Positions 49,006 through 58,701 of a DNA stretch of 64,000 nucleotides are shown here, piece by piece. The stretch is taken from the NCBI RefSeq assembly GCF_009749525.1, contig NZ_WOAC01000018.1, forward strand, positions 1-64,000, in the 5' to 3' direction. Below the pieces are notes generated by a model. The model saw only the letters and a program-made list of their open reading frames with translations, had not been told where the DNA came from and searched no databases. The translations under genes were made by a program, and so were the position numbers. Each line of letters opens with the position of its first letter. Position 1 is the stretch's first letter. Origin of the DNA: Mesorhizobium xinjiangense. Lineage in GTDB: Bacteria; Pseudomonadota; Alphaproteobacteria; Rhizobiales; Rhizobiaceae.

Positions 49006-50424
49006 TCAAACCGCCATGCGGCTTCTATGCTGCGCCAGGGCCGCTGCGCTCCAGAAGCCGGCACACAGCGTCGTCGCGCCGATGCCCACCGCGATCAGAA
49101 CGACTCCATAGCCCCCTGTCAGCGACCACAGCCAGGCGGCCGCCAGCGGTGCGAGCGCCTGCATCAGGTTCATCGGGGCGACCAGGACGCCGTTGATGGC
49201 GCCATAGGCCTCGCGGCTGACCATCCCCGGCACCGCCAGGCCGCGCACGATGGTGATCATGCCGTTGGCCGCGCCGTAGAAGGCGGCGATCGCCGCGAGG
49301 ACGACCACCTGCGGCGGCGCCCAGGCGAAGCCGATCACGGCAAGCGGGAAGATGATGACGATCATCGAGCCGATCGAGCGGACCGGCGCATGCGGCGCGA
49401 ACAGCCAGATCAGGATGCGGCCGGCCACCTGGGCCGGCCCGATGACGGCCATGACGGTGACGACGCCGGCCGCGTTCAAGCCGCGTTCCAGAAGCAAAGG
49501 GTAAAGGTGGAATGTGAGCGTCGAGAAGGCCGCGGCATAGGAGACGAAGGCCAGCATCAGCGCCCAGAAGACAGGCCGGCGAATGGCCCAGGCGACGGCC
49601 TCGCGCCCGGCCAGCGCCGGCGCGTCATGCGAATGGCGGGGCGGAAGCCGAAAGTCCCTGGCCGGATCGATTGCAAAGCCGTAAAGCCCGCCGCAGACGA
49701 CGATGTTGATCACGCCGAGCACCATGAGGGCGCCGCGCCAGTCATAGGCATCGATCAGAAACTGGATCAGGGGGATGAAGACGGTGGAGGCAAAGCCGCC
49801 CCACAGCGTGACGGCGGTTATGCCGCGCCGCGACCTGTCCGCGCCGACGCGCCGGGTGATCACGGCGAAAGCGGGCTCGTAGAGCGTTGCAGCCTGAAGA
49901 CAGCCGATCCCCGCGAAGATGACGTAGAAGACAACGATGTCGGCCACCTGCGACCAGGCCAGAAGCAAAAGACCGGCGGCAACGGCGGCAAGGCTCATCA
50001 CATAGCGCCCTCGCCCGCGATCGATCGCCGCGCCCACCGGATAGGCCGCGACACCCGCCAGCGCCATGCCGAGGGTTGCTGCGCCGTAGATCTGCGGCTT
50101 CGACCAGCCGAGGTCGACGCGCATGGCTTCGGCGATCAGGGGAAAGCTGTAGAAGAGCGACCCCCACGAGCATATCTGGGCAATGCCCAGCGCCGTGATC
50201 AGCCAACCTGCGCCTGTTTGAGCGTTCTGCGATCCGGATGTGTCATGGTTCAGCGTCTCGAGAAGCTGCAGAGCGTAGGGATGCACCTCGCCCTTGGGCT
50301 GCGAGCCGGCGGAAAAGGCCTTGAACCTGTCTCCCCCCACCCGGTTCACGATCGCCTCGGCAAGGATCGACCGGGCCGAGTTTCCGGTACACAGGAAAAG
50401 GACGTTCAGCGGGCTGTCGCTCAT
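49006..50424 (-). CDS. Truncated ArsC domain fused to an arsenite-efflux-type MFS transporter
   Basis: A 472-residue single frame. Residues 1-60 are the start of a thioredoxin-coupled arsenate reductase/LMW phosphatase domain ([20 protein letters not shown], with the C-x5-R loop), which stops before the rest of the ArsC fold, including the aspartate loop. From residue about 70 a complete twelve-segment MFS protein follows ([20 protein letters not shown]), resembling ArsK-type transporters of rhizobial ars operons. An in-frame deletion joining arsC to the MFS gene would explain it. TAGGAG lies 8 bases before the ATG. ArsR is encoded just upstream. Arsenate reduction by the remnant is unlikely; efflux may be intact. 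Confidence 0.8.
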   Translation of the reverse strand: MSDSPLNVLFLCTGNSARSILAEAIVNRVGGDRFKAFSAGSQPKGEVHPYALQLLETLNHDTSGSQNAQTGAGWLITALGIAQICSWGSLFYSFPLIAEAMRVDLGWSKPQIYGAATLGMALAGVAAYPVGAAIDRGRGRYVMSLAAVAAGLLLLAWSQVADIVVFYVIFAGIGCLQAATLYEPAFAVITRRVGADRSRRGITAVTLWGGFASTVFIPLIQFLIDAYDWRGALMVLGVINIVVCGGLYGFAIDPARDFRLPPRHSHDAPALAGREAVAWAIRRPVFWALMLAFVSYAAAFSTLTFHLYPLLLERGLNAAGVVTVMAVIGPAQVAGRILIWLFAPHAPVRSIGSMIVIIFPLAVIGFAWAPPQVVVLAAIAAFYGAANGMITIVRGLAVPGMVSREAYGAINGVLVAPMNLMQALAPLAAAWLWSLTGGYGVVLIAVGIGATTLCAGFWSAAALAQHRSRMAV

Positions 50425-50434
50425 CGGAAAACTC

Positions 50435-50767
50435 CTAACATTTGCACGTTACGGCTTCGATCACAGGACGGCAGAGCTCGGGCGCCCCGTTGCAGCAGTC
50501 CTCCATCAGGTAGGCGAGCAGGTCGCGGAACCCGGTCATGTCGGCAAAATAGCGAATGACACGGCCCTCGCGCTCGGCCCGCACCAGCCCTGCATGGGAG
50601 AGGATCTTCAAATGGGTCGAGGCAGTGTTCTGCACGGTGTCGAGACACGCAGCGATCTCGCCCGCCGGAATGCCCTCCGCCCCCGCCTTGACCAGCAGCC
50701 GGAAGATTTCGAGCCGGGTTTCCTGGCCGAGTGCGGCGAGCGCGGCAAGCGCAGTCTTCTTTTCCAT
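50435..50767 (-). CDS. arsR: ArsR-family metalloid-sensing repressor
   Basis: A 110-residue winged-helix repressor. [20 protein letters not shown] and [19 protein letters not shown], then [20 protein letters not shown], are the ArsR core. The C-terminus carries a cysteine set, [14 protein letters not shown] and VTCKC, like the As(III) site of the type with vicinal cysteines near the C-terminus. It probably represses itself and the ArsC-MFS gene that begins 10 bases downstream. The 237-base upstream gap is AT-richer than average; no operator was fixed. Confidence 0.88.
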   Translation of the reverse strand: MEKKTALAALAALGQETRLEIFRLLVKAGAEGIPAGEIAACLDTVQNTASTHLKILSHAGLVRAEREGRVIRYFADMTGFRDLLAYLMEDCCNGAPELCRPVIEAVTCKC

Positions 50768-51004
50768 ATATCTGCAATTCCCGATTTATCGCTTTCTATA
50801 AGAGCGGATCGCCACGATGTAAAGGCCGCAACGGGCACAGATATCCGCTTCGGTGCGGAGCGCTTTCAATTGAACGGATCACATAACGGTCACGGTTTCC
50901 TTTTGCCGGAAATCAAAACTGAGAAGGACCGTCACATTGTCATCGCGGCGTGCTGGACAATGGCCCGACTGAAATCTTCATCTTACCCAGGAAGGATCTG
51001 ACTC

Positions 51005-51388
51005 GTGAAAATTCGGACCAGTCTCAAAATCTTGCTCACGGCGGCTTGCTTGTCGATGTCCGCCGGTCTTGCGACCCAAGCGATGGCGCAGGAAACACAA
51101 GCGCCGGCGGCTCAGTCAGCGGAATTCGGCGACGAGAAGCTGCAATCCTTCGCTGTTGCGCTGGTAAAGGTTCAGTCCGTTCAGCAGGAATATGCCCAAA
51201 AGCTGCAAGCGACCGGCTCAGAAGAAGAGCAAGCGACATTGCAGCAGGAAGCCACCGGGAAAATGATGGAAGCCGTCGAGACGACGGACGGCATCTCCGT
51301 CGATGAATACAATCAGGTCATCACGGCTGCCCAGACCGATCCCGAGTTGGCCCAGCGTATAACGGACTTCATGAAACAACCGGAATAA
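51005..51388 (+). CDS. DUF4168 periplasmic protein
   Basis: A 127-residue secreted protein. Residues 1-28 form a signal peptide (ILLTAACLSMSAGLATQAMA, then QE). The mature helical part (DEKLQSFAVALVKVQSVQQE; GISVDEYNQVITAAQTDPEL) matches DUF4168, found in many proteobacteria and cyanobacteria, function unknown. The start is GTG at 51005 with AGGAAGG about 9 bases upstream. A terminator-like hairpin follows. Confidence 0.82.
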   Translation: MKIRTSLKILLTAACLSMSAGLATQAMAQETQAPAAQSAEFGDEKLQSFAVALVKVQSVQQEYAQKLQATGSEEEQATLQQEATGKMMEAVETTDGISVDEYNQVITAAQTDPELAQRITDFMKQPE

Positions 51389-51445
51389 CGCCGTTGCGCC
51401 ATTGCGCTACGGCGAAGGCCGAACAGCCTCTTGATCACCACCCGC

Positions 51446-51474
51446 AGCCCGTCGCTCTCCCCGAGCGGCGGGCT
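51446..51474 (+). terminator. Hairpin after the DUF4168 gene
   Basis: AGCCCG/CGGGCT and CGCTC/GAGCG pair around a TCCCC loop with one T-G position between the two stems. It lies 58 bases after the stop codon, without a clear T-run. Confidence 0.5.
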
Positions 51475-51479
51475 TGCGC

Positions 51480-51595
51480 TTAGAACATGTCCCGCGCAAA
51501 TGGAATCGTTTGGGCGGGACATGTTTCAGCATATTGATCTTGCGCGCATATCTTTGCTTCAAACGTTTCTGTTTGAAGCGAACGCGCGATAGAGT
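51480..51595. repeat. Interspersed repeat, copy 2 (double hairpin)
   Basis: AACATGTCCCGC (51484-51495) and GCGGGACATGTT (51514-51525) form a perfect 12-bp stem. The core CAGCATATTGATCT follows, then GCTTCAAAC/GTTTGAAGC (51556-51579) with a six-base loop, then GAACGCGCG. The core recurs at 17643, and the outer parts recur at 52298-52340, so this is the most complete of three copies. Between its end and the tRNA gene at 51742 nothing else is seen. Confidence 0.7.
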
Positions 51596-51741
51596 TCCGC
51601 AATCGCCGGCCTTGACGCCCCCCTCCGGGCTTACCTCTTCCGTATCGCCAGCAGAATCTGTGCCACGTCCGGCAACGTTGTGATGTCACCTCGAATGCCT
51701 GCCTAATGTCTGCAACAATTTGAATTTTCTTGGAAAATTGA

Positions 51742-51817
51742 TGGTGCCCAGGGGCGGAATCGAACCACCGACACGCGGATTTTCAATCCGCTGCTCTACC
51801 AACTGAGCTACCTGGGC
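51742..51817 (-). tRNA. tRNA-Phe (GAA)
   Basis: A 76-base tRNA with encoded CCA. The acceptor stem is GCCCAGG/CCTGGGC, the D arm GCTCAGTTGGTAGAGC, and the anticodon stem GCGGA/TCCGC encloses TTGAAAA with anticodon GAA. The T arm is GGTGGTTCGATTCCGCC. All four stems pair. It lies in the conserved rhizobial position after yacG. Confidence 0.97.
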
Positions 51818-52061
51818 AGGACCGCGGCAAGCGGGTCCGAAGCGTTTCGGAACGTCCGTCCGGTCCGCCGAAAGCGCGTGGGTTATAGCACGAGATTTTA
51901 GCCTGTCCAGCGCGCGACGGCATATTTCCGACAGAAAAGATCATCCCTCCTTCTTGCCGCCCGGCAAGCAGTGGATTGCCGCGGCTTCGCCGCCCTTATG
52001 GCGCGCGCAGCGCGTGCACAAAGCGGGATCGCCCATCGCTTCCGCCTGGCGAGGCGCCGAT
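51818..52061. other. Gap between tRNA-Phe and yacG, no gene seen
   Basis: These 244 bases include the tRNA promoter region on the minus strand. No coding sequence or strong hairpin is supported. Confidence 0.4.
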
Positions 52062-52259
52062 CTAATCCTCCGCTTCCGATGAACTGTCGAGCGGCTCGCC
52101 CGGGATCGCATAGGACCCCGACAGCCAGCGGTTCAGGTCGATGTCCTTGCAGCGCTTGGAGCAGAAAGGATAGGTCTCGCGCAGGGACGGCTTGCCGCAT
52201 TCGGGGCAGCCGATCTTTGGGCGCAGCGGCGTGACCTTGGCAGTTGGATCCGTCGTCAT
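52062..52259 (-). CDS. yacG: DNA gyrase inhibitor YacG
   Basis: A 65-residue zinc protein that binds GyrB. The four zinc cysteines are in [14 protein letters not shown] and [16 protein letters not shown]. The tail is acidic (SSSEAED). The length fits alphaproteobacterial YacG. The second of two close ATGs is chosen because GGGA lies 6 bases before it; the first would add two residues. It follows maf on the same strand. Confidence 0.92.
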   Translation of the reverse strand: MTTDPTAKVTPLRPKIGCPECGKPSLRETYPFCSKRCKDIDLNRWLSGSYAIPGEPLDSSSEAED

Positions 52260-52290
52260 GCTCATTCCCGTTCGTCCTGGATCGGTTCAC

Positions 52291-52342
52291 CGCTTAAAGC
52301 ATGTCCCGCTCAAACATTTCCGTTTGAAGCGAATGCGCGCTA
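52291..52342. repeat. Interspersed repeat, copy 3 (shortened)
   Basis: AAGCATGTCCCGCTCAAAC leads into GTTTGAAGCGAATGCGCG, matching the outer parts of the copy at 51480-51595 but without the core. The maf stop codon lies at its right edge. Confidence 0.6.
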
Positions 52343-52972
52343 GGCGACGCGGGTGCCCGACAGCCAGTTGAAATGCACCTTGTAGCCTTCGCCGGCAAGA
52401 AGCCCCACGGTCTCGTAGAGCGGCAGTCCCACCACATTGGTGTAGGAGCCGATCAGCTTGACCACGAAGGTTCCGGCCAGCCCCTGCACGGCGTAACCGC
52501 CGGCCTTGCCGCGCCACTCGCCGGAGGCCAGGTAGCTTTCCAGCTCCTCGCGCGACAGCCGCTTGAAACGCACGCGCGTCTCGACGAGCTTCTGGCGCTG
52601 CTTGCCGGACGGCGCGACCAGACAGACCCCGGTATAGACACGGTGCGCGCGGCCCGACAAAAGCCTGAGGCAGTTCGATGCCTCGTCGAGCATTTCCGCC
52701 TTGGGCAGGATACGCCGGCCGACCGCGACCACCGTGTCGGCGGCCAGCACATAGGCGGCCTCGGCTTCGGCTTCGCGTTTCAACGCATCGACCGCGGCCT
52801 CCGCCTTGGCCTTTGCCAGGCGTTTGGCGAGCGAGCGCGGATGTTCCGAACGCGCCGGCGTCTCGTCGATGTCGGTCGGCAGCAACCGGTCGGGCTCTAT
52901 GCCCGCCTGCTGGAGCAGTTCGACGCGTCGCGGAGACCCCGAGGCAAGCACCAGCTTCTGGAAGACGCTCAT
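52340..52972 (-). CDS. maf: Maf-type nucleotide pyrophosphatase
   Basis: A 210-residue housecleaning enzyme of the Maf/Ham1 fold that hydrolyses non-canonical or dTTP/UTP-type nucleotides. [19 protein letters not shown] at the N-terminus, [17 protein letters not shown] near residue 75 and [17 protein letters not shown] near 165 are the family blocks. GGCAGGAAATCG precedes the ATG. It lies between infA and yacG in the conserved order. Confidence 0.94.
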   Translation of the reverse strand: MSVFQKLVLASGSPRRVELLQQAGIEPDRLLPTDIDETPARSEHPRSLAKRLAKAKAEAAVDALKREAEAEAAYVLAADTVVAVGRRILPKAEMLDEASNCLRLLSGRAHRVYTGVCLVAPSGKQRQKLVETRVRFKRLSREELESYLASGEWRGKAGGYAVQGLAGTFVVKLIGSYTNVVGLPLYETVGLLAGEGYKVHFNWLSGTRVA

Positions 52973-53020
52973 CGATTTCCTGCCGCCACGTGAGAATCGC
53001 CGACTCGTGCCGCCAATGGC

Positions 53021-53239
53021 TTACTTGAAACGATAGGTGATGCGGCCCTTGGTCAGGTCATAGGGCGTCATTTCGACCAGCACCTTGTCGCCGGTCAGCA
53101 CGCGGATGCGGTTCTTGCGCATGCGTCCGGCGGTGTGAGCAATGATTTCGTGATCGTTTTCGAGCTTGACGCGGAACATCGCATTGGGGAGCAATTCCGT
53201 GACGGTGCCCGGAAATTCCAGGACTTCTTCCTTCGGCAT
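53021..53239 (-). CDS. infA: Translation initiation factor IF-1
   Basis: A 72-residue OB-fold protein that binds the 30S A site. [39 protein letters not shown] and [15 protein letters not shown] cover nearly the whole conserved sequence, and the length is exact. Longer open frames extending upstream are not coding. It lies between the LMW phosphatase gene and maf. Confidence 0.98.
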   Translation of the reverse strand: MPKEEVLEFPGTVTELLPNAMFRVKLENDHEIIAHTAGRMRKNRIRVLTGDKVLVEMTPYDLTKGRITYRFK

Positions 53240-53382
53240 TCGGTACCTTTTCGTTGAACGTGACCTGGCGGGAACGCTGCCCGCCGGAGTTTGCGCGGAA
53301 CCTATATGATAATGTGATCCTTGTGAACACGCATATTCGTCTCGCATGCTCAGGCTCAAGTCAGCCCAAGTCGGACCCCGAG

Positions 53383-53862
53383 TCAGACTTTGAAACGCCC
53401 GGCGATGCGTTTGGCCAGCCGATCGCGCAGATCGCGATAGGCTGTGAGAATCTGCTCGCGCGTTCCTCCGACGATCGACGGATCGGGCATCGGCCAGTAT
53501 TCGACGTTCACGGCCATCGATCGCGTCAGTTCGAGTGCGGCGTGATGGGCCTCCGGCGCCAGGGTCACGATGAGATCGAAATAGTCGTCCTCCAGCTCGT
53601 CCAGCGTGCGCGGCTGGCGCTCGGCCAGGCCGAGGCCCCATTCGGCCAGCACCGCATCGACGAAGGGATCGCGTTCTCCGGCGCGCACACCCGCCGAGGC
53701 CACGAAGACCGTCGACGGCAGGTCCCGGCGCGCCAGCGCTTCGGCCATCGGCGAGCGGATGGCGTTCATGCCGCACACGAACAGGATCGAGCCGGGCGGC
53801 TTGTCGCCTTCGCCGCCAAGCGGCGCTCCCGGCTCCCGCGGCTGCCCCGGCGCCGCGTTCAT
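53383..53862 (-). CDS. Low-molecular-weight protein tyrosine phosphatase
   Basis: A 159-residue LMW-PTP/ArsC-superfamily protein. The P-loop [18 protein letters not shown] (near residue 27) has C-x5-R-S, and the general acid aspartate is in [11 protein letters not shown] near 125. Both catalytic elements are present, unlike the ArsC remnant at 50.4 kb. The start ATG overlaps the stop of the UPF0262 gene (TGATG), giving translational coupling. The physiological substrate is unknown; arsenate reduction is not implied. Confidence 0.86.
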   Translation of the reverse strand: MNAAPGQPREPGAPLGGEGDKPPGSILFVCGMNAIRSPMAEALARRDLPSTVFVASAGVRAGERDPFVDAVLAEWGLGLAERQPRTLDELEDDYFDLIVTLAPEAHHAALELTRSMAVNVEYWPMPDPSIVGGTREQILTAYRDLRDRLAKRIAGRFKV

Positions 53863-54344
53863 CACCCGCGCCAATGCAGGACGCAGACCAGGGTGAAGAG
53901 CCGGCGCGCAGTGTCGAAATCGACCTCGATCTTGCCCGCCAGCCTCTCCTTGAGCGTCTGTGAGCCCTCATTGTGCAGCCCGCGCCGGCCCATGTCGATC
54001 GCCTCGATCTGGCTCGGCGTGGCGGTGCGGATCGCCTCGTAATAGCTCTCGCAGATGAGGAAATAGTCCTTCACGATGCGCCTGAACGGCGCCAGCGACA
54101 GGATATGCGTCACCACTTGCGCGCCGTCGTCGCGGCTGATGGCGAAGACGAGCTTGGAATCGACAAGCGACAGCCCGAGCTTGTAGGGACCGCCCTCTCC
54201 GTGGCCGACCGGCCGGAAGCTGTTTTCCTCGATCAGGTCGAAGATCGCCACCGCTCGCTCATGCTCGATGTCGGGCGTTGCCCGGCCGATGGACTCGTCG
54301 AGTTCGACATCGATCAGACGGTCTTTCGGCAGGCCTCCCGACAT
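53862..54344 (-). CDS. UPF0262 family protein
   Basis: A 160-residue soluble protein of the UPF0262 family, confined to alphaproteobacteria and always next to his[41 protein letters not shown] and [20 protein letters not shown] are family blocks. Function is unknown. The ATG at 54344 follows AGGACGG; a TTG 6 bases upstream is an alternative. It follows hisD by 11 bases. Confidence 0.92.
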   Translation of the reverse strand: MSGGLPKDRLIDVELDESIGRATPDIEHERAVAIFDLIEENSFRPVGHGEGGPYKLGLSLVDSKLVFAISRDDGAQVVTHILSLAPFRRIVKDYFLICESYYEAIRTATPSQIEAIDMGRRGLHNEGSQTLKERLAGKIEVDFDTARRLFTLVCVLHWRG

Positions 54345-54355
54345 CGGCAACCGTC

Positions 54356-55648
54356 CTACAAGTTGAGCCGGATGGCGAGCGAACGGGCATGGGCGTCGAG
54401 CCCTTCTGCCTCGGCCAGCGCGATGGCCGCCGGCGCCAGGGCGCGCAACTGGTCCGGTCCGAGCTTCAGGATCGAGCTGCGCTTCATGAAGTCGAGCACC
54501 GATAGCCCGGAAGAAAAGCGCGCCGAGCGCGCCGTCGGCAGAACGTGGTTGGAGCCGCCGACATAATCGCCGATGACTTCCGGCGTGTGGCGGCCGATGA
54601 AGATGGCGCCGGCATTGCGATAGCTGGGCAGCATCGCCTCGGCGTCGCCAAAGGCGAGTTCCAGGTGCTCGGGCGCGATCCGGTCGGAAAGCGCCGGCGC
54701 GGCATCGAGGCTGTCGACGACAATGATGGCGCCGTAGTCGCGCCAGCTGTCCGCCGCCCGCCCGGCGCGCGTCAGGCTTTTCAGTTGGCGTTCGACCGCG
54801 CCCTCCACCGCCTGGCCGAAGGCTGCGTCGTCGGTGATCAGGATCGACTGCGCGGCAGCGTCGTGTTCGGCCTGGGCCAGAAGGTCGGCAGCGATCCAGT
54901 CGGGATCGTTGTCGCCGTCGGCGACGACCAGCACCTCGGACGGCCCGGCGATCATGTCGATGCCGACCGTGCCGAAGACCTGCCGCTTGGCCGCGGCGAC
55001 ATAGGCATTGCCGGGCCCGACGATCTTGGCGACGGGATGCACGGTTTCGGTGCCATAGGCGAGCGCGGCGATCGCCTGCGCACCGCCGATGCGGTATATC
55101 TCCGAAACGCCGGCCAGCCGGGCCGCGACAAGCACCAGCGGGTTAAGCACGCCATCTGGCGTCGGAACGACCATCACCACGCGCTCCACGCCGGCCACCT
55201 TCGCCGGCACGGCGTTCATCAGCACTGAACTCGGATAGTTCGCCGTGCCGCCCGGCACGTATAGGCCGACTGCGTCGATCGGCGTCCAGCGCGAGCCGAG
55301 CTCGACACCGAGGTCGTCGGCATAACGCTCGTCGGCCGGGCGCTGGCGGGCGTGATGGGCGGTGATGCGGTCGCGCGCCAGTGTCAGCGCTTCGACCGTT
55401 TCGGGATCGGCAGCGGCCAGGGCGGTCTCGACCTCCTGTTCACTCACGCGGAGCCCGGAACGCGCCACGTCGAACCGGTCGAAACGCGCCGTATAGTCGA
55501 TCAGGGCCGCGTCGCCCTCGGCGCGCACGCGCGCGATGATGGCGCGCACGGCGTCATCGACATCCGCCGACGCTTCGCGCTTGGTCGACAGAAAGGCGGC
55601 GAAGCGCGCCTCGAAATCGGAATCGCGATGATGGAGCGTGGTGGCCAT
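54356..55648 (-). CDS. hisD: Histidinol dehydrogenase
   Basis: A 430-residue zinc enzyme for the last two steps of histidine synthesis. [20 protein letters not shown] lies near residue 120, [20 protein letters not shown] near 210 and [20 protein letters not shown] near 230. [15 protein letters not shown] near 258 supplies zinc ligands. The start MATTLHHR is in the usual place; the longer frame upstream overlaps the DUF2948 gene. It is part of murA-DUF2948-hisD-UPF0262. Confidence 0.96.
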   Translation of the reverse strand: MATTLHHRDSDFEARFAAFLSTKREASADVDDAVRAIIARVRAEGDAALIDYTARFDRFDVARSGLRVSEQEVETALAAADPETVEALTLARDRITAHHARQRPADERYADDLGVELGSRWTPIDAVGLYVPGGTANYPSSVLMNAVPAKVAGVERVVMVVPTPDGVLNPLVLVAARLAGVSEIYRIGGAQAIAALAYGTETVHPVAKIVGPGNAYVAAAKRQVFGTVGIDMIAGPSEVLVVADGDNDPDWIAADLLAQAEHDAAAQSILITDDAAFGQAVEGAVERQLKSLTRAGRAADSWRDYGAIIVVDSLDAAPALSDRIAPEHLELAFGDAEAMLPSYRNAGAIFIGRHTPEVIGDYVGGSNHVLPTARSARFSSGLSVLDFMKRSSILKLGPDQLRALAPAAIALAEAEGLDAHARSLAIRLNL

Positions 55649-55659
55649 GTGCGTCTTTC

Positions 55660-56094
55660 TCAAATGTCGTGAGCGGGCCGCGACGATGTCTCCCACGCGG
55701 CACCGAGATCGGCCAGCCGCGCCTCGATGCATTCGACTTCGAGGCGAATCGCGGCATTGCCCGAAAAGATCAGTGTGACGGTGCCGGCCGGCGCCTCGGT
55801 CTCGCTGAACTCGATTGCCAGAAGCGACAGGACGTCGTCGGGCTTGGAGCGGTCGATGCCGGCCGTGGCGACCGACAGAACCCGGTCGACATGCAGGACG
55901 GCGCGCCGCCTTTCGTTGCGCAGCCGGAAAAAGGAGCGCTTCTTCTTCCACACGAAGCGGTTCATAGGGAGCAGGAAGCGCTTCTCGCCCGGCCGGTAGT
56001 CGATGTCCTCGACCCGTGCAACGGCATCCTGCACATGGGCAGATATGACCTGCAAATCGTCGGCGTCGAGAGCTGCCAGCTTGAGAGGTTCCAT
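55660..56094 (-). CDS. DUF2948 family protein
   Basis: A 144-residue soluble protein of DUF2948. KLAALDADDLQVISAHVQDA, FLLPMNRFVWKKKRSFFRLR and RRRAVLHVDRVLSVATAGID are conserved blocks. Function is unknown, but its place just upstream of hisD is constant in rhizobia. GGAAGCGCCG precedes the ATG; the frame upstream of it is not coding. Confidence 0.88.
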   Translation of the reverse strand: MEPLKLAALDADDLQVISAHVQDAVARVEDIDYRPGEKRFLLPMNRFVWKKKRSFFRLRNERRRAVLHVDRVLSVATAGIDRSKPDDVLSLLAIEFSETEAPAGTVTLIFSGNAAIRLEVECIEARLADLGAAWETSSRPAHDI

Positions 56095-56268
56095 CGGCGC
56101 TTCCGCTGCGGTTGGCTTCGAGCCTGTGTTATGCGCTCTTGCCGCGTTTCGCAATGCAACCTCGACCGGTTCATCGCTTCATGGAAGCGATATGCCGATC
56201 CAACGCCTTTCAAAACCGGCTCGCAGCCGCCCGAATGGTAGGTTCCCGGGCACCCCGGGCGGCGCGCC

Positions 56269-57558
56269 CTATTCGGAAAGCCGCTCGATCGTTGCCCCGC
56301 AGCGCGACAGCTTGGCCTCCAGCTGCTCAAAACCGCGGTCGAGATGGTAGACGCGGTTGATCACCGTTTCGCCTTCCGCCGCCAGGCCGGCGATGACCAG
56401 CGAGACCGAGGCGCGCAGGTCGGTCGCCATGACGGGCGCGCCCTTGAGCTTCGAGACCCCTTCGACCACCGCCGACTGACCGGAAAGGCTGATCCTGGCG
56501 CCGAGCCGGGCCAGTTCCTGGACGTGCATGAAGCGGTTTTCGAAGATCGTCTCGGTGATCGTGGCCTGGCCGGTCGACATGGTCATCAGGCCCATGAACT
56601 GGGCCTGCAGATCGGTCGGGAAACCGGGGAAGGGTTCGGTGACGACATCGACCGGCGCGATGCCGGCGCCGTTGCGCGTCACACGCACGCCCTCATTGGT
56701 CTGGCTGATCTCGGCGCCGCTGCGCGCCACCACGTCGAGGGCCGCCTCCAGAAGGTCGGCGCGCGCGCCTTCCAGAACGACGTCGCCCCCGGTCATTGCA
56801 ACCGCCATGGCATAGGTTCCGGTCTCGATGCGGTCGGGAATGACGCGATGGCGCGCACCGGAAAGCGACGCCACACCATCGATCGTGATCGTGTCCGTGC
56901 CGGCGCCGGAAACCTTTGCACCCATGGCGTTGAGGCAGTCGGCGAGATTGACGATCTCAGGCTCGCGGGCCGCGTTTTCGAGCACCGTCTGCCCCTTGGC
57001 GAGCGTCGCCGCCATCATCAGCACATGGGTCGCGCCGACCGACACTTTCGGGAAGCGGTAGCGCCCGCCGGCAAGCCCCTTCTTTGCCCTGGCGACGACA
57101 TAGCCATTGTCGATGTCGATATCGGCGCCGAGCGCCCGCAGGCCCTCGATGAAGAGGTCGACCGGCCTTGTGCCGATGGCACAGCCGCCCGGCAGCGACA
57201 CGCGCGCCTCGCCCATGCGCGCAAGCAGCGGCCCGATGACCCAGAAGCTGGCGCGCATCTTGGAGACGAGTTCATAGGGTGCAACGGTGTCGACGATGGT
57301 GCGCGCGGTGAAATGGATGGTGCGCGAATAGCCCGAATCCTGGCTCTCGCGGCGGCCATTGACCGAATAGTCGACACCGTGATTGCCGAGAATGCGGATA
57401 AGCTGCTCGACATCGGCCAGACGCGGCACATTGTCGAGCGTCAGCGTATCGTCGGTCAGAAGCGAGGCGATCATCAGCGGCAAAGCCGCATTCTTGGCGC
57501 CCGAGATGGGAATGGCGCCGCTCAGCGGATTGCCGCCGACTATCCTGATTCGATCCAT
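56269..57558 (-). CDS. murA: UDP-N-acetylglucosamine 1-carboxyvinyltransferase
   Basis: A 429-residue enzyme for the first committed step of peptidoglycan synthesis. [17 protein letters not shown] (near residue 20) and the catalytic cysteine in [20 protein letters not shown] (near 124) mark it as fosfomycin-sensitive type. [20 protein letters not shown] lies near 305. AAGGGGACACC precedes the ATG; 25 upstream codons in frame are ignored. Confidence 0.97.
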   Translation of the reverse strand: MDRIRIVGGNPLSGAIPISGAKNAALPLMIASLLTDDTLTLDNVPRLADVEQLIRILGNHGVDYSVNGRRESQDSGYSRTIHFTARTIVDTVAPYELVSKMRASFWVIGPLLARMGEARVSLPGGCAIGTRPVDLFIEGLRALGADIDIDNGYVVARAKKGLAGGRYRFPKVSVGATHVLMMAATLAKGQTVLENAAREPEIVNLADCLNAMGAKVSGAGTDTITIDGVASLSGARHRVIPDRIETGTYAMAVAMTGGDVVLEGARADLLEAALDVVARSGAEISQTNEGVRVTRNGAGIAPVDVVTEPFPGFPTDLQAQFMGLMTMSTGQATITETIFENRFMHVQELARLGARISLSGQSAVVEGVSKLKGAPVMATDLRASVSLVIAGLAAEGETVINRVYHLDRGFEQLEAKLSRCGATIERLSE

Positions 57559-57726
57559 GGTGTCCCCTTCCGCCGCCCCGCCTTGCCAAAGTCCGGCATA
57601 AAAGCCGTCGTCTAGTGGAATTGTCCCCGCCATTCAAGAAACGGCGCGCGCCTTTGTGGGCCGCGCAAGGCGGCGAAATTCGGGCGACGGGACAGATTCG
57701 GCCGATCAGGTCTCAAAACGAAGACC

Positions 57727-57915
57727 TCAGCCCTTTTCGGACGGAGACGGATCACTCCCCGCGGCAGGATCGATCCCCTGCCGCTTGTCGGCCTCGCCCG
57801 TGCGCCGGGCCCGCGCCTGCCCCTTGCGGCGCTGCAGATTGGTCCGCAACTGCTCGGCCAGGCGCGCATTGCGGCGCTGCTTTTGCGTTTCCTGCCTGTC
57901 CTTTTCGCTCGTCAT
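57727..57915 (-). CDS. Small basic protein upstream of murA
   Basis: A 62-residue arginine- and lysine-rich helical protein (TQKQRRNARLAEQLRTNLQR; RKGQARARRTGEADKR). Short proteins with an ARLAEALRANLKRRK-like core are common next to murA in rhizobia; function is unknown. The frame starts with an ATG and ends 168 bases before murA on the same strand. Confidence 0.6.
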   Translation of the reverse strand: MTSEKDRQETQKQRRNARLAEQLRTNLQRRKGQARARRTGEADKRQGIDPAAGSDPSPSEKG

Positions 57916-58041
57916 TCCAACCTATCCATCTTCGGCGACAGACGCACGCAGTGAAATCCCTCGCGCATCGCACCGGATATGTCATACAGTGCTTGCGCTC
58001 GCCAATCCAATATGTCAGAAGTCCGCCGCGTTCCGGGAAGG

Positions 58042-58116
58042 GCTGCCGTAGCTCAGGGGTAGAGCACTCCCTTGGTAAGGGAGAGGCCGAGAGTTCAAAT
58101 CTCTCCGGCAGCACCA
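58042..58116 (+). tRNA. tRNA-Thr (GGT)
   Basis: A 75-base tRNA with encoded CCA. The acceptor stem is GCTGCCG/CGGCAGC. The D arm is GCTCAGGGGTAGAGC, the anticodon stem CTCCC/GGGAG encloses TTGGTAA with anticodon GGT, and the T arm is GAGAGTTCAAATCTCTC. It may have been the integration point for the toxin-antitoxin segment that follows, but no duplicated 3' end was found. Confidence 0.97.
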
Positions 58117-58343
58117 TAAAGATCAAACACTTGGCCCGTTCCAACCACCCAGCAAGATTGTCATTTGTGCCGCATTGCTGCGCGAAACGTCCACAGATGT
58201 TCTATTTTCGATCACGGGCGCCGGTCCGTCGGGCAAAAGATGGTGCATCATTGCCTTCCCGACACCAGATCGGATCTGCACAAGCAGCGTAGCTGTGTGG
58301 GTGTGGGTTATTCGGCCGCCGTGCTTCACAGCCGCGAGCAATG

Positions 58344-58376
58344 TCGACAAATATTGCAAATATGATATATTGTCGA
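58344..58376 (+). promoter_or_regulatory. Candidate promoter and operator of the HigBA-type module
   Basis: TCGACAA (58344-58350) and TTGTCGA (58370-58376) are a perfect 7-base inverted repeat around an AT-rich centre. Within it TCGACA and TATATT (58366-58371) stand 16 bases apart as possible -35 and -10 elements, which would start the RNA at about the TTG of the toxin gene. Binding by the HTH antitoxin would then block transcription. The rest of the gap from 58117 shows no gene. Confidence 0.5.
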
Positions 58377-58377
58377 A

Positions 58378-58701
58378 TTGGGGTGGACGGTTGAAACACT
58401 GGATCGGCGCGTCGACGAAGAGTTGGAGGCGTTACCACGCGATATAAGAGCCAAGTTCCTCTGGATTGGCGAACTGATCGAATCGAGAGGACTTGAGAAC
58501 GTCCACGAACCCTATGTGAAACATCTGGACGGCCCCATCTGGGAAATGCGGATGAAGGGCCGAGATGGTATCGCCCGTGCGGCCTATGTGGCGGTGAAGG
58601 GTAAGCGCGTTGTGGTTGTTCGCGTTTTCCACAAGAAAACCCAAAAAACGCCGCGCCGGGAAATCGAGATTGCCCTGAAACGGGCAAAGGAGGTCAAATG
58701 A
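58378..58701 (+). CDS. HigB/GP49-like RelE-family toxin
   Basis: A 107-residue basic protein. ETLDRRVDEELEALPRDIRA, then HEPYVKHLDGPIWEMRMKGR, then RVFHKKTQKTPRREIEIALK, is the phage-derived Gp49-like/HigB pattern, ribosome-dependent mRNA endonucleases. The start is read as TTG at 58378, since no ATG or GTG gives the complete N-terminus and no ribosome binding site is seen. It overlaps the antitoxin gene by 4 bases (ATGA). Confidence 0.82.
   Translation: MGWTVETLDRRVDEELEALPRDIRAKFLWIGELIESRGLENVHEPYVKHLDGPIWEMRMKGRDGIARAAYVAVKGKRVVVVRVFHKKTQKTPRREIEIALKRAKEVK

Noticed and set aside
47242-50559. A 1105-codon plus-strand open frame across the cyclase end, AI-2E gene and the antisense of the MFS gene
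   Set aside because: It overlaps three well-supported genes in other frames, and its translation is arginine- and glycine-rich without any domain. It is a by-product of high GC content.
53383-53862. Arsenate reductase ArsC as part of the arsR locus
   Set aside because: It lies within the conserved hisD-infA cluster, is translationally coupled to UPF0262 and has the LMW-PTP acid loop. A link to the ars genes 3 kb away is not supported.
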